From assembly GCF_030489605.1 (NCBI RefSeq), contig NZ_JAUKFY010000008.1, positions 124,001 through 188,000 of the forward strand: a stretch of 64,000 nucleotides of DNA, read 5' to 3'. Each line of letters begins with the position of its first letter. The first letter of the stretch is position 1. Source of the stretch: Brevibacillus laterosporus (GTDB taxonomy: Bacteria; Bacillota; Bacilli; Brevibacillales; Brevibacillaceae). A program made the position numbers and the translations under genes. The notes beneath the pieces are model-generated. The model saw nothing but the letters and a program-made list of their open reading frames with translations. It made no database searches and was not told the DNA's origin. Below, piece by piece: positions 46,018 through 53,475 of the stretch.

Positions 46018-47293
46018 AATGAATGTTCCCCCTTGCCATAATGTTAATAAACTTTTCTTTATGCTCTTCAGAAGGGTTATACTCATAATGCATGAGCATG
46101 ATGCTTTTTAATCGCTCAACGTTTTTGAACATGAGTGCCAGTTCTAACGCCTCAACATTATAATTAAACCCTAAGTCGGTTTCTCCTTTCATAAGAAAAT
46201 ATGCCGCTAATGCTTGAAATAACCTTAATTTATATTTTTGACTAAGTTTATCTGTCTTGCAGGATAATTGTTCAATCTCCTTTTTGTACTTTTGTAAAAG
46301 CACCTGAATATCCTGAAGCATCTCCTTTTGAAGATAGACCTCTATAGCTACAGGTAAAAATGCAAATAATTTCTGGGGATCGGAAGAAATTAGGTTTAAA
46401 TGATCGTCAATAAACTCTACATGTCCGTTTTCAATGAGAAGTAGAGTTTCATTAATTTGAGCTAACATAGAATCACCATAGGAACCGTACTCCCTAATGA
46501 CACGGATTCCATTTATCAGATCATTCATACCTTTATAGCTTGAAAATTCATACAATAGAGCAATGGCAATGTACTCTTTGTTTTCTTCTTTCGTTGCTAA
46601 GACTTTCAATTCGGTTGAAAATTTTAGTAGCTCATCCCATTTTTCTACGGTGTTATAAAACGTTAATATTTTGAAATACGCTTCTAGTTTGTATTCTTTT
46701 GGAAGTAGAGGAAGGTATTCTAAAAGTTGGTGAAGCGATTTATATCCAGAGACAGTAAGGTCTACATCTCTAGCTATTACAAATCGTCTAAAATAAGAAA
46801 TGGCTGCTCTTTCATTACGTGTTGTACTGTTCGCGATCACGATATCATATAAGGGCAGACTGTAGTTTCTTTGATCGGATGAAAAAATATGTTCTGCCAT
46901 TTTAAAGGTGTTGTCAAGAAGCCTTTTTCTATCTGTATCCTCTTTGATCAATTCAATGATCTTCTTTGTAATGTCATATCGTTCAACGTTGATACAACTT
47001 GTGAAAAAATCTGCGGTTTTAACAGGTGACAATTTCCCTGATTCGTTAAAGCATTCCCCAATAAAATACTCATAAAAGGTATCTTTAGGTAATCTTAAAG
47101 CTTCCGTAATAGAGTCTAATTGAGGTAATGTCAAACCCCTTTTGTTGTTCAGTATTAGACTCAAAGTAACTGAATCAATCTCAGTTGCTAAAACAAGGTC
47201 TTTTTGCTTCCATCCTTTTTTATCAAGTACATTTTGTAAACGCTGACGTAATTCTATTTGTGCTACTTGATAATTAAATTCCAAGACGTGCAT
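45950..47293 (-). CDS. HTH-TPR regulator, RRNPP-type peptide-sensor candidate (cassette 2)
   Basis: A 447-residue protein. Residues 12-75 form a Cro/CI-type helix-turn-helix (LRQRLQNVLDKKGWKQKDLV, then LSLILNNKRGLTLPQLD). The remainder is helical with TPR-like repeats (for example AYFKILTFYNTVEKWDELLK and LFQALAAYFLMKGETDLGFN). It has the size and layout of RRNPP receptors but little sequence in common with the cassette 1 regulator by eye. AAGGAGGATC precedes the ATG. The gene for its presumed signal peptide overlaps its 3' end. The arbitrium receptor AimR has a comparable fold, but I see no reason to call it AimR. Confidence 0.85.
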   Translation of the reverse strand: MHVLEFNYQVAQIELRQRLQNVLDKKGWKQKDLVLATEIDSVTLSLILNNKRGLTLPQLDSITEALRLPKDTFYEYFIGECFNESGKLSPVKTADFFTSCINVERYDITKKIIELIKEDTDRKRLLDNTFKMAEHIFSSDQRNYSLPLYDIVIANSTTRNERAAISYFRRFVIARDVDLTVSGYKSLHQLLEYLPLLPKEYKLEAYFKILTFYNTVEKWDELLKFSTELKVLATKEENKEYIAIALLYEFSSYKGMNDLINGIRVIREYGSYGDSMLAQINETLLLIENGHVEFIDDHLNLISSDPQKLFAFLPVAIEVYLQKEMLQDIQVLLQKYKKEIEQLSCKTDKLSQKYKLRLFQALAAYFLMKGETDLGFNYNVEALELALMFKNVERLKSIMLMHYEYNPSEEHKEKFINIMARGNIHYEKNFNVFTHDSFLIKFYRNEF

Positions 47294-47675
47294 TAAACGA
47301 TCCTCCTTTTCGGTCTGGAAATATTTTACTACATCATACTTTAATTGGATAATATTGTAAATAAAAATAAGGTATATGAGTAATATTATTAAAAATATTA
47401 AGTTCCATAAGTTCCTAACTACAAAATAAATAAAACATCCGTTAGTATGACTATGCCTTAACGATTAGCTGGTGGAAAGAGATAAAAGAAGGTAGAGGCG
47501 TAATTGAATCCGCCTGAGGATTGGTAGTTAGGTTTGATTCCCAATTTAAACAGATCAAGCTAAAGAATGATGAGGATTTTTGGTGGATTCCTGTAGAAGA
47601 TGTAGTGAGTGTGGAAGCTTAAGCAGAGAATCTTATAAATGCATATAGTGTATTGCCTATGGGAACAGGGATACA
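47294..47675. other. AT-rich spacer with a small coding fragment
   Basis: No intact gene. At about 47545-47622 a short frame reads QFKQIKLKNDEDFWWIPVED and continues to a stop; it recalls the end of YolD-like phage proteins but is too short to be sure. The AT-rich part next to 47293 must contain the promoter of the regulator. Confidence 0.35.
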
Positions 47676-47720
47676 GTACAACCCTTTAACGAATTAACGA
47701 AAAAGGGTTGTACTCTTTTA
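47676..47720 (+). terminator. Intrinsic terminator
   Basis: GTACAACCCTTT and AAAGGGTTGTAC form a perfect 12-bp stem followed by TCTTTTA. No gene upstream on this strand explains it, apart from the small fragment. Confidence 0.8.
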
Positions 47721-47766
47721 TGATATGGTAATTACGATCAGCATTACATAAAAAGGAGGAGAAGAA

Positions 47767-47829
47767 TTGAGGCGTCAGGACAGTCACGGACCAGAAATAG
47801 GTTCTCTGGGACCAGTAGAAGGAAATTAA
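47767..47829 (+). CDS. Candidate 20-residue peptide ORF between two terminators
   Basis: AAAGGAGG lies exactly seven bases before a TTG that opens a 20-codon frame (MRRQDSHGPE to SLGPVEGN). Strong terminators stand on both sides, so this forms a minimal transcription unit with space for little else. The product has no export signal, and it is glycine- and proline-rich with acidic residues. I do not recognise it. A small regulatory RNA is an alternative reading of the same unit. Confidence 0.42.
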   Translation: MRRQDSHGPEIGSLGPVEGN

Positions 47830-47845
47830 TAGTTGTTAAGTTAGT

Positions 47846-47873
47846 AAGGCTCCCTGTATGGGGAGCTTTTTTC
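47846..47873 (+). terminator. Intrinsic terminator
   Basis: GGCTCCC and GGGGAGC form the stem, followed by six T, directly after the 20-codon ORF. Confidence 0.85.
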
Positions 47874-47943
47874 GTCAAAACCTCTATTTACTCGTCAAAG
47901 GATTCGACAAGGCCTATAGGGAAGTCAACTATGGGGTGATGAA

Positions 47944-48135
47944 ATGAATTGTCGCTTGAAATTGATTCTTGTAGAAAGAAAAATAAAACAGCGGGAATTT
48001 GCAAAGCAGATCGGAATAGGAGAAGCACACTTTAGTAGGATTGTAACTGGAACAATAATACCGACACTCGATATAGCTTTTCGTATTGCTGAAGCTTTAA
48101 GTCTCAAAGTAGAAGATATATGGGAATCAAAGTAA
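47944..48135 (+). CDS. Small Cro/CI-type HTH regulator
   Basis: A 63-residue protein that is little more than a helix-turn-helix domain (REFAKQIGIGEAHFSRIVTG, then LDIAFRIAEALSLKVEDIW). This is the size of phage and conjugative-element repressors of the YozG/YgzD type. GGGGTGAT lies ahead of the ATG. It stands in accessory island 2 beside a dead phage gene and is probably a leftover of a prophage switch. Confidence 0.82.
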   Translation: MNCRLKLILVERKIKQREFAKQIGIGEAHFSRIVTGTIIPTLDIAFRIAEALSLKVEDIWESK

Positions 48136-48229
48136 TTAATTGCTTGTTAATACAAAAAATTATATTATAATGCAATTTATTGTATCTGTGTGCATACACT
48201 GTACCATCAAGATTAAGGAGCTGGTGCAG

Positions 48230-48451
48230 ATGTGGATCGTCCACCAACGTATGGCAGAGCTTTGATTTATCAATAAGACAAGGGAGCTTACTGACTCGGA
48301 AATGACAGAAATGAGTCATTGTCTGAGTGCAAACGCTCAAAGAGCTTAGGAGATTGCAAAACTCAAAAACTTATCTTTTATCGCCAGTATGACGAACGAC
48401 GCGGATTGGCAGCATGAGTTGTGTTCAAGGATAGAGAAGATAGAGAGCTGA
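48230..48451 (+). pseudogene. Phage-type DUF7667-like protein with two in-frame stops
   Basis: AAGGAG precedes an ATG that opens a 73-codon frame. It reads MWIVHQRMAEL, stop, FINKTRELTDSEMTEMSHCL and on to a second stop, then EIAKLKNLSFIASMTNDADW and a natural end. The stops are TGA (48263-48265) and TAG (48347-48349). The second is one base from TGG, tryptophan. The pattern recalls a small protein common in Brevibacillus and Paenibacillus prophages (DUF7667). The reading frame is otherwise intact, so decay is recent or the stops are tolerated. Confidence 0.65.
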
Positions 48452-48453
48452 AA

Positions 48454-48639
48454 ACGGTTTGTCCGGAATTTGCCCGGAATTTTAAAATTGAACATACCGT
48501 TCGTACTGATCAAAGCGTCATCCTTAATCTTCTGGTCACGTGAAGATTATACCGGGGGTAACTTTTACATTGCGTGTCCGAGTCTCTCGGACACGTTTTT
48601 TACATTTGTGCTTGAGTTCCAAAGTTGGAACGGCATGGA
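48454..48639 (-). pseudogene. Integrase 3'-end remnant, copy B
   Basis: A diverged copy of the integrase end at 43722-43910, in the same orientation. It has indels that break the frame. Identical blocks include GCGTGTCCGAGTCTCTCGGA within the perfect inverted repeat at 48573-48595. It forms the right edge of accessory island 2. Confidence 0.8.
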
Positions 48640-48773
48640 GAATACAGGGGGGAAAACATCGCTTGCATTGATTAAAAATTTTGAAGAGCATACAATGGCT
48701 ACAATCGGTCAGTTTGTCAGTTTTTCAATCAGGATGTATTTGGGATAAGCATAAAAAGAGAGGATTGTAAGCG

Positions 48774-49307
48774 ATGGAAGATATTTTAGACCAGGTAGCA
48801 AGACTAGGAAAGCGGCTTCATCAAAGAAATATAACGTTTGCCCTAGGTGGCAGCACTCTATTATACAGCTTAGGATTAGAAACTAATTTTCGCGATATCG
48901 ATATCACCACAGATGCATCATTAGACAAGCTATGCGAAGCATTAACGGAATATCCTGTGACAGTAGGGATTTCGGGTGACGGTGTATACAACACTCAATA
49001 TCGATTATCGGTGGGGCTGCATGGAAAAGAGATTGATTTTATGGGGAGTTTTTCCGTGAAAACAAAAACGGGTATATGTGATCTTCCCTGCCTGCCAGCT
49101 TACGAATGGAGAGGCATCCCAGTCTGCGCTCCTGAGGTATGGGCTGTAGCCTATCAGCTAATAGACCGTAGTCAAAAAGCAGATAGAATATATGGATATC
49201 TTGAAAAGAACGGTACCAATCTAGATGTTTGTAAACGATTACTGCAAGAACCGTTGCCTGAAGAGGTTAAAATAAGATTATTGTCTCTTATCCAATTATA
49301 CTCTTAG
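48774..49307 (+). CDS. Nucleotidyltransferase-like protein
   Basis: A 177-residue protein with the minimal nucleotidyltransferase pattern: FALGGSTLLYSLGL (GGS) followed by NFRDIDITTD (DxD-like) at about residues 22-48. The rest reads KEIDFMGSF with a possible third acid near residue 85. It could be an antibiotic- or RNA-type nucleotidyltransferase of the kind seen in small Bacillus proteins (DUF6036-like); the target is unknown. GAGAGGATTG precedes the ATG. It is the first intact gene beyond the accessory island. Confidence 0.65.
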   Translation: MEDILDQVARLGKRLHQRNITFALGGSTLLYSLGLETNFRDIDITTDASLDKLCEALTEYPVTVGISGDGVYNTQYRLSVGLHGKEIDFMGSFSVKTKTGICDLPCLPAYEWRGIPVCAPEVWAVAYQLIDRSQKADRIYGYLEKNGTNLDVCKRLLQEPLPEEVKIRLLSLIQLYS

Positions 49308-49466
49308 GCTTGATTAAGGATTGAGGAAATAAGCATATTTCTCGTCTAGCCGATAGGAATATCCTGCCCTTTTTTTGCGGATATTACTTTTATATACAGG
49401 TTATACTCCCGAATTCCCTGCCAGCAAAAAAATAAGAAGATGTATAGGAATAGGGGGGACAAGGTA

Positions 49467-50555
49467 ATGTCTACATTCATGAAGAAAGAGATTTCTCTCC
49501 TACATTTTATTATAGTTATTACTAGCATTGAACTTGGAACAAGCATTTTGACACTTCCTGCAGAGCTTGCACAGGTATCTGGGACGGATGGATGGATTTC
49601 CATTATCATTGGATATGCTCTGTCCACCGTAGTTAGCTTATGTATTATAAAGGTCATGTCAAAGCATCCAGGAAAGACAATGCTTGAAATCCTCCAGCTA
49701 TATTTCTCCTCTATAATGGGAAATGTAATCATGGTTATCTGGATTATATATGGCTTTATTAGTGCATTCTCTATTTTTGTTTCGAGCATCTTCATCATTA
49801 ATGAATGGATACTGCCAAATACGCCCAATTATTTTATTGGTGTTCTATTTATTGTTCCTATCTATATGGCAATACGCGGTGGCATTCGAGTGCTTAGCGG
49901 ATTTCAGGTTGTTGTGTTTTTTTCAACTTTATGGTTATTACTAGTTCTCCTTTTCCCTTTAAATCAAAGTCATTTCGTGTTTCTGCTGCCAATTCTAAAG
50001 GAGGGGTGGGAGCCTGTTATTCAAGGTGTACGGGTCGCTGTGTTTCCCTTCCTAGGCTTTGAATTGGCCTATCTTTTTTATCCATACATAAAGAATAAGA
50101 AGCATGCCGCAAAGGGCATTATTATTGCCAATTCAATTACTTTGCTGATCTATTTGGAAATCACTATTATATGTTTTATGTTTTTTAGTCCTGATGAGAT
50201 TACAAAGTTTATCTGGCCTACCCTAACATTGGTCAAGCCGATACGTTTCGCATTTTTGGAGCGCTTTGAAATTGTCTACGTCTCCTTTTACATCCTCATT
50301 TTTTTATCATCCGTTATCCCGTATCTATTTTTTGTTACAGAAGGTATCTCTGAGCTTACGAAAAGAAGAGGGAGGCCGCAGCTATATATCATTTTAGGGA
50401 TTTTTATAGTGAGCTATCTGTTTTATCAGCCGTACTTTACTAACATAAACTTGTTTAATATCCTTTTAGCCCCTTTTTCTTATATCGTAGCTTTTGCTTT
50501 TCCCGTTTTCTTTTGGCTATACGTGATGCTTGTACCAAAGAGAAAGGGCCCTTGA
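49467..50555 (+). CDS. GerAB-type spore germination permease
   Basis: A 362-residue protein with ten predicted membrane helices (first: LLHFIIVITSIELGTSILTL) of the endospore germinant-receptor B-subunit family, a branch of the APC superfamily. B subunits bind germinants in the spore inner membrane and normally act with an A and a C subunit encoded in the same operon. Here neither gerAA nor gerAC is present on either side. The ATG at 49467 has AGGGGGGA and AAGG upstream; the frame extends nine codons further. Confidence 0.88.
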   Translation: MSTFMKKEISLLHFIIVITSIELGTSILTLPAELAQVSGTDGWISIIIGYALSTVVSLCIIKVMSKHPGKTMLEILQLYFSSIMGNVIMVIWIIYGFISAFSIFVSSIFIINEWILPNTPNYFIGVLFIVPIYMAIRGGIRVLSGFQVVVFFSTLWLLLVLLFPLNQSHFVFLLPILKEGWEPVIQGVRVAVFPFLGFELAYLFYPYIKNKKHAAKGIIIANSITLLIYLEITIICFMFFSPDEITKFIWPTLTLVKPIRFAFLERFEIVYVSFYILIFLSSVIPYLFFVTEGISELTKRRGRPQLYIILGIFIVSYLFYQPYFTNINLFNILLAPFSYIVAFAFPVFFWLYVMLVPKRKGP

Positions 50556-50595
50556 TTCATTGCTTACATTAAATCGACAAAAAAGCTAAAAACTC

Positions 50596-50626
50596 TTGCC
50601 TGTGACGCTACGTCACCCTGTAAGAT
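50596..50626 (+). promoter_or_regulatory. MerR-type promoter/operator with 19-bp spacer
   Basis: TTGCCT (50596-50601) and TAAGAT (50621-50626) are separated by 19 bp, the stretched spacing typical of MerR-activated promoters. The spacer holds the palindrome GTGACG-CTA-CGTCAC. A MerR gene with a drug-sensing domain lies 1.1 kb downstream in the same direction. Confidence 0.62.
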
Positions 50627-50649
50627 TGGGAAAAAGCAAGAGAGTAAAA

Positions 50650-50681
50650 AGACGACTTTCTGCTAAGGAAAGTCTTTTTTT
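50650..50681 (+). terminator. Terminator or attenuator ahead of the DUF2268 gene
   Basis: GACTTTC and GAAAGTC form a 7-bp stem followed by seven T. It lies only about 20 bases after the expected start of the MerR-type transcript, so it may end gerAB transcripts or attenuate the MerR-controlled one. Confidence 0.65.
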
Positions 50682-50750
50682 ATTGGGGAATGAAAGAAGA
50701 AAAGAAGGAAAAGCTCAACGAGGATTTGTTATTGAAGGGAGAGGCTAAAA

Positions 50751-51668
50751 ATGTCTAATGCATCAGTTGTTTTACATGATACAGCATCTATTTATAAACA
50801 GATGCTGGATGTATCTGCTGAGGAGCAAATCGAGATGTTTCGATATAAACTAATGAAACCATTTGAAGCAATGTGGAAAACAATCGGTGTTCCACTGAAA
50901 GCCCCGGTGCAAAATGGCTATGATGTGATTATGGCTTCACAAATGCTAGGATTGTGGGTTCCAAGCAGTTCAGATTCATCGGCATTAAAAGACGAAGTGC
51001 TCCAATTAGAACAAATACATGCAAATCATTTGTCTGAAAGGGTTTTGGAAGAAGTAGTGGAAGAGTTTTCGAAAATAGGCTATAACCTCCCATTAGAAGA
51101 GATACACTACGCCCTATTTATAGGAGACAGAATGAGTAAAGAAATGCAGTTTGTTCAAGGTTATTCGGGTTTTGCTGGTATCCCGGGGTACATTCAGATA
51201 TATATTTGTCCAAATGACTATACGCTGCCAAGACTGCCGCATGTAATTGCTCACGAGTTTAACCATCAGGTGCGTTTTTGCTATGAACCATTTCGATATG
51301 GAGATGTAAGTGTGGGGGAGTACATCGTCATAGAAGGATTGGCAGAATCTTTTGCTGTTCATATGTATGGTGAGGAACGAATTGGCCCCTGGGTTACCCA
51401 TTTGGTGGGGGATGAGCTTGCGTACTCCACGAGAGTCATTCGGGATTCCTTACATGTCAGAGGGTTTAGCGAAGTAAGAAGCTATCTGTTCGGTGATGAT
51501 CTAGCTGATAAAATGGGGTATCAAAGGGTTGGATTGTCGCCGTATGCGGGATATGGCGTCGGTTATCACCTTGTCCAAGCATATCTTAAGAAAACAGGGA
51601 AAAGCATTATGGAGGCAACATTAACACCAGCAAATCAAATAATAGCAGAGTCTTGTTTTTTTGAATAA
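50751..51668 (+). CDS. DUF2268 putative zinc metallopeptidase (YjaZ-like)
   Basis: A 305-residue protein with a zincin motif HEFNH (about residue 168) and the downstream glutamate in IEGLAESFAVH near residue 200. These features fit DUF2268, whose members resemble B. subtilis YjaZ. No signal peptide is visible, so it should be cytoplasmic. GAAGGGAGAGG precedes the ATG. It stands between a MerR-type promoter and a MerR/TipAS gene, and I infer that it may be induced by that regulator. The substrate is unknown. Confidence 0.8.
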   Translation: MSNASVVLHDTASIYKQMLDVSAEEQIEMFRYKLMKPFEAMWKTIGVPLKAPVQNGYDVIMASQMLGLWVPSSSDSSALKDEVLQLEQIHANHLSERVLEEVVEEFSKIGYNLPLEEIHYALFIGDRMSKEMQFVQGYSGFAGIPGYIQIYICPNDYTLPRLPHVIAHEFNHQVRFCYEPFRYGDVSVGEYIVIEGLAESFAVHMYGEERIGPWVTHLVGDELAYSTRVIRDSLHVRGFSEVRSYLFGDDLADKMGYQRVGLSPYAGYGVGYHLVQAYLKKTGKSIMEATLTPANQIIAESCFFE

Positions 51669-51779
51669 ATGTCTATATCAGCATCTTTCTAAATTCAGAT
51701 AAGCTATGTATGTGAAATTTATACTATTTTTATATTAGAGGGCAATCAGCAAACATATGATGCAAAGGGAGATGCTACT

Positions 51780-52550
51780 GTGGAGTACAAAGAGTACCGT
51801 ACAGGTGAATTTGCTAAAGTAGCAGGGGTTAGCATTCGAACGCTTCGTTATTATGACAAGGTCGGGCTACTTTCCCCTGCTAAGCATGCAGAGAACGGCT
51901 TTAGAATTTACACGAGTAATGATCTGGCCAAACTGCAACAAATTTTGACACTAAAGTATTTAGGCTTTTCATTGGGGGAGATTAAAGCTCTTCAACAAAT
52001 CCAGCCAGTCGATTTAGAGGAATCATTACAGATGCAAAAGAAATTGATGAAGGAAAAACGGGAGAAGCTTGATCAAGTTATTTCCGCGTTGGACTATGCC
52101 AGTCTGCTGGTGAAGCAGGAGCAAAGCGTGAAATGGGATGCAATCATTGACCTGATTAAGGTGATTCATCTGGAGGATAAGCATTGGTGGAAAAAATACT
52201 ACACAGAGGAACAGCTGATCCTGCTTCACCAACGTCAGGAAATGTATACAGAAATGGAGCAAAAGCGTGATACGCTAAGCTGGAATATTGTCATAGAAGG
52301 GTTTAAGAAGGCCTTTGCTCAGAACAAAGCGGTGGAAAGCGAGGAGGTGCAGAAGTTAGCTCATGAGTGGCAAAGCCTTATCTATGCTTTTACCAAAGGA
52401 GATGCGGATATGTATCGGAGCTTGCATACAGCTCATACAAAATCTCCCCTCCCTATGCCGTATACGGAAACAGAGGGGATATATATTCAGGAAGCGCTAG
52501 CCGTATATACGAAGCGTCAGGTCTCAGAGAATGGTCAAGCAGACATGTAA
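51780..52550 (+). CDS. MerR-family regulator with TipAS-like domain
   Basis: A 256-residue activator. The MerR DNA-binding domain is at residues 5-75 (RTGEFAKVAGVSIRTLRYYD, then GLLSPAKHAENGFRIY). A coiled linker follows (about 80-115), then an all-helical domain like TipAS (WNIVIEGFKKAFAQN), which in TipA/Mta proteins binds drugs or thiopeptides. The start is GTG at 51780 with AAAGGGAGA upstream. The probable operator lies before the DUF2268 gene, and both genes run in the same direction, so it may control its own synthesis. Confidence 0.88.
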   Translation: MEYKEYRTGEFAKVAGVSIRTLRYYDKVGLLSPAKHAENGFRIYTSNDLAKLQQILTLKYLGFSLGEIKALQQIQPVDLEESLQMQKKLMKEKREKLDQVISALDYASLLVKQEQSVKWDAIIDLIKVIHLEDKHWWKKYYTEEQLILLHQRQEMYTEMEQKRDTLSWNIVIEGFKKAFAQNKAVESEEVQKLAHEWQSLIYAFTKGDADMYRSLHTAHTKSPLPMPYTETEGIYIQEALAVYTKRQVSENGQADM

Positions 52551-52637
52551 ACATATTTGAACTGTTAATCTGCTAGTGAATTCCGGAAGAATATGGTAGA
52601 ATATTGAAAAAGTGTTAATGGCAAGGTGTTGGTTAAC

Positions 52638-52991
52638 ATGAAATTCATCCAATCTTCTGCATGGAATTTACTTGCAATCATTCTTTGTTCTCCGCTACTA
52701 TTCCTCACCATGTATATGGATTACAAACAAGGTAGCGCATGGATGTATTTATTGTCCATGATCTTATTGCCCTTGTGTGTGAATCAATTCAGATATATGA
52801 TGGGAGGCATTGCTATTTCAATGGTTCTAACCATAGCTCTTGCACACTATTTTATGGGTGGAAGCGATGCTTACTTCGAGCCATTGACAGCAGAGCTGGT
52901 CGGACTAATTCTTTCCGGGCTGTACGCTTTTCCACAATTGCTGATATATCAGGTAATTAAACTTGCTTTTCAGAAAGAAAGATCAGAATAA
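52638..52991 (+). CDS. Small hypothetical membrane protein
   Basis: A 117-residue protein with about four predicted membrane helices (NLLAIILCSPLLFLTMYM, WMYLLSMILLPLCV, MGGIAISMVLTIALAHYF and LVGLILSGLYAFPQLLIY). The family is not recognised. AAGGTG lies ten bases before the ATG at 52638; a TTG twelve bases earlier is in frame. It lies between the MerR gene and a terminator and could be the last gene of that unit. Confidence 0.68.
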   Translation: MKFIQSSAWNLLAIILCSPLLFLTMYMDYKQGSAWMYLLSMILLPLCVNQFRYMMGGIAISMVLTIALAHYFMGGSDAYFEPLTAELVGLILSGLYAFPQLLIYQVIKLAFQKERSE

Positions 52992-53002
52992 ATTGAAAAG
53001 AT

Positions 53003-53047
53003 AGCGGTTACAGTCGATTCGGTAACCGCTTACACTATTTTTTTTTA
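53003..53047 (+). terminator. Intrinsic terminator
   Basis: AGCGGTTAC and GTAACCGCT form a 9-bp stem; a run of nine or so T follows after eight bases. Confidence 0.65.
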
Positions 53048-53065
53048 GAAATTGAATAAAAACCC

Positions 53066-53094
53066 TTGTTTTTTTAAAATAAATCTGCTATATT
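53066..53094 (+). promoter_or_regulatory. Promoter of the tRNA pair
   Basis: TTGTTT and TATATT are separated by 17 bp, about 20 bases before tRNA-Ser. Confidence 0.65.
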
Positions 53095-53114
53095 ATTTAT
53101 TGTATGAAACATCT

Positions 53115-53207
53115 GGACAGGTGTCCGAGTGGCCGAAGGAGCACGATTGGAAATCGTGTAGGCGGGGTCGACCCGTCTCGTGGGTTCAAATCCCACCCTG
53201 TCCGCCA
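53115..53207 (+). tRNA. tRNA-Ser (anticodon GGA)
   Basis: A 93-base class II tRNA with the encoded CCA end. GGACAGG pairs with CCTGTCC in the acceptor stem, CACGA-TTGGAAA-TCGTG is the anticodon arm, a long variable arm follows, and GTGGGTTCAAATCCCAC is the T arm. Confidence 0.96.
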
Positions 53208-53234
53208 TTTTACTTATCTTTTATGTTCATACAT

Positions 53235-53311
53235 GGCGGTCGTGGCGAAGTGGTTAACGCATCGGATTGTGGCTCCGACACTCGTGGGTTCGATTCCCAT
53301 CGATCGCCCCA
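53235..53311 (+). tRNA. tRNA-His (anticodon GTG)
   Basis: A 77-base tRNA with encoded CCA. The extra 5' G (G-1) opposite C73 is encoded in the DNA, and the anticodon loop is TTGTGGC within CGGA/TCCG. It is 27 bases after tRNA-Ser and shares its promoter and terminator. Confidence 0.96.
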
Positions 53312-53343
53312 TCTTATTTTAAAGACATATAACTGCTACGATT

Positions 53344-53389
53344 AAAACCCCTTTGTTGTTCAAGGAGACTTGAAGACAAGGGGTTTTTT
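53344..53389 (+). terminator. Intrinsic terminator of the tRNA operon
   Basis: AAAACCCCTT and AAGGGGTTTT form the outer stem around an inner TTCAAG-GAGA-CTTGAA hairpin, followed by a T run. Confidence 0.85.
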
Positions 53390-53475
53390 GACGAATTCGG
53401 GCATATGATGGAACCGTATGTATGATGTAGCATAGGCTTATATAGGGAGAATTATTTCAAGAGAGGGGTCGACAG

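Noticed and set aside
45950-47293. Identification as the arbitrium receptor AimR
   Set aside because: Size and fold class are similar, but the peptide does not end like known arbitrium hexapeptides and no lysogeny genes surround it.
47545-47622. YolD-like gene
   Set aside because: Only a 26-codon C-terminal-like fragment is visible, without a start; listed as an unnamed fragment only.
48470-48748. 92-codon plus-strand open frame
   Set aside because: It runs through integrase remnant B on the opposite strand and has no ribosome site.
53052-53345. Open frames covering the two tRNA genes
   Set aside because: The sequence is fully explained by tRNA-Ser and tRNA-His.
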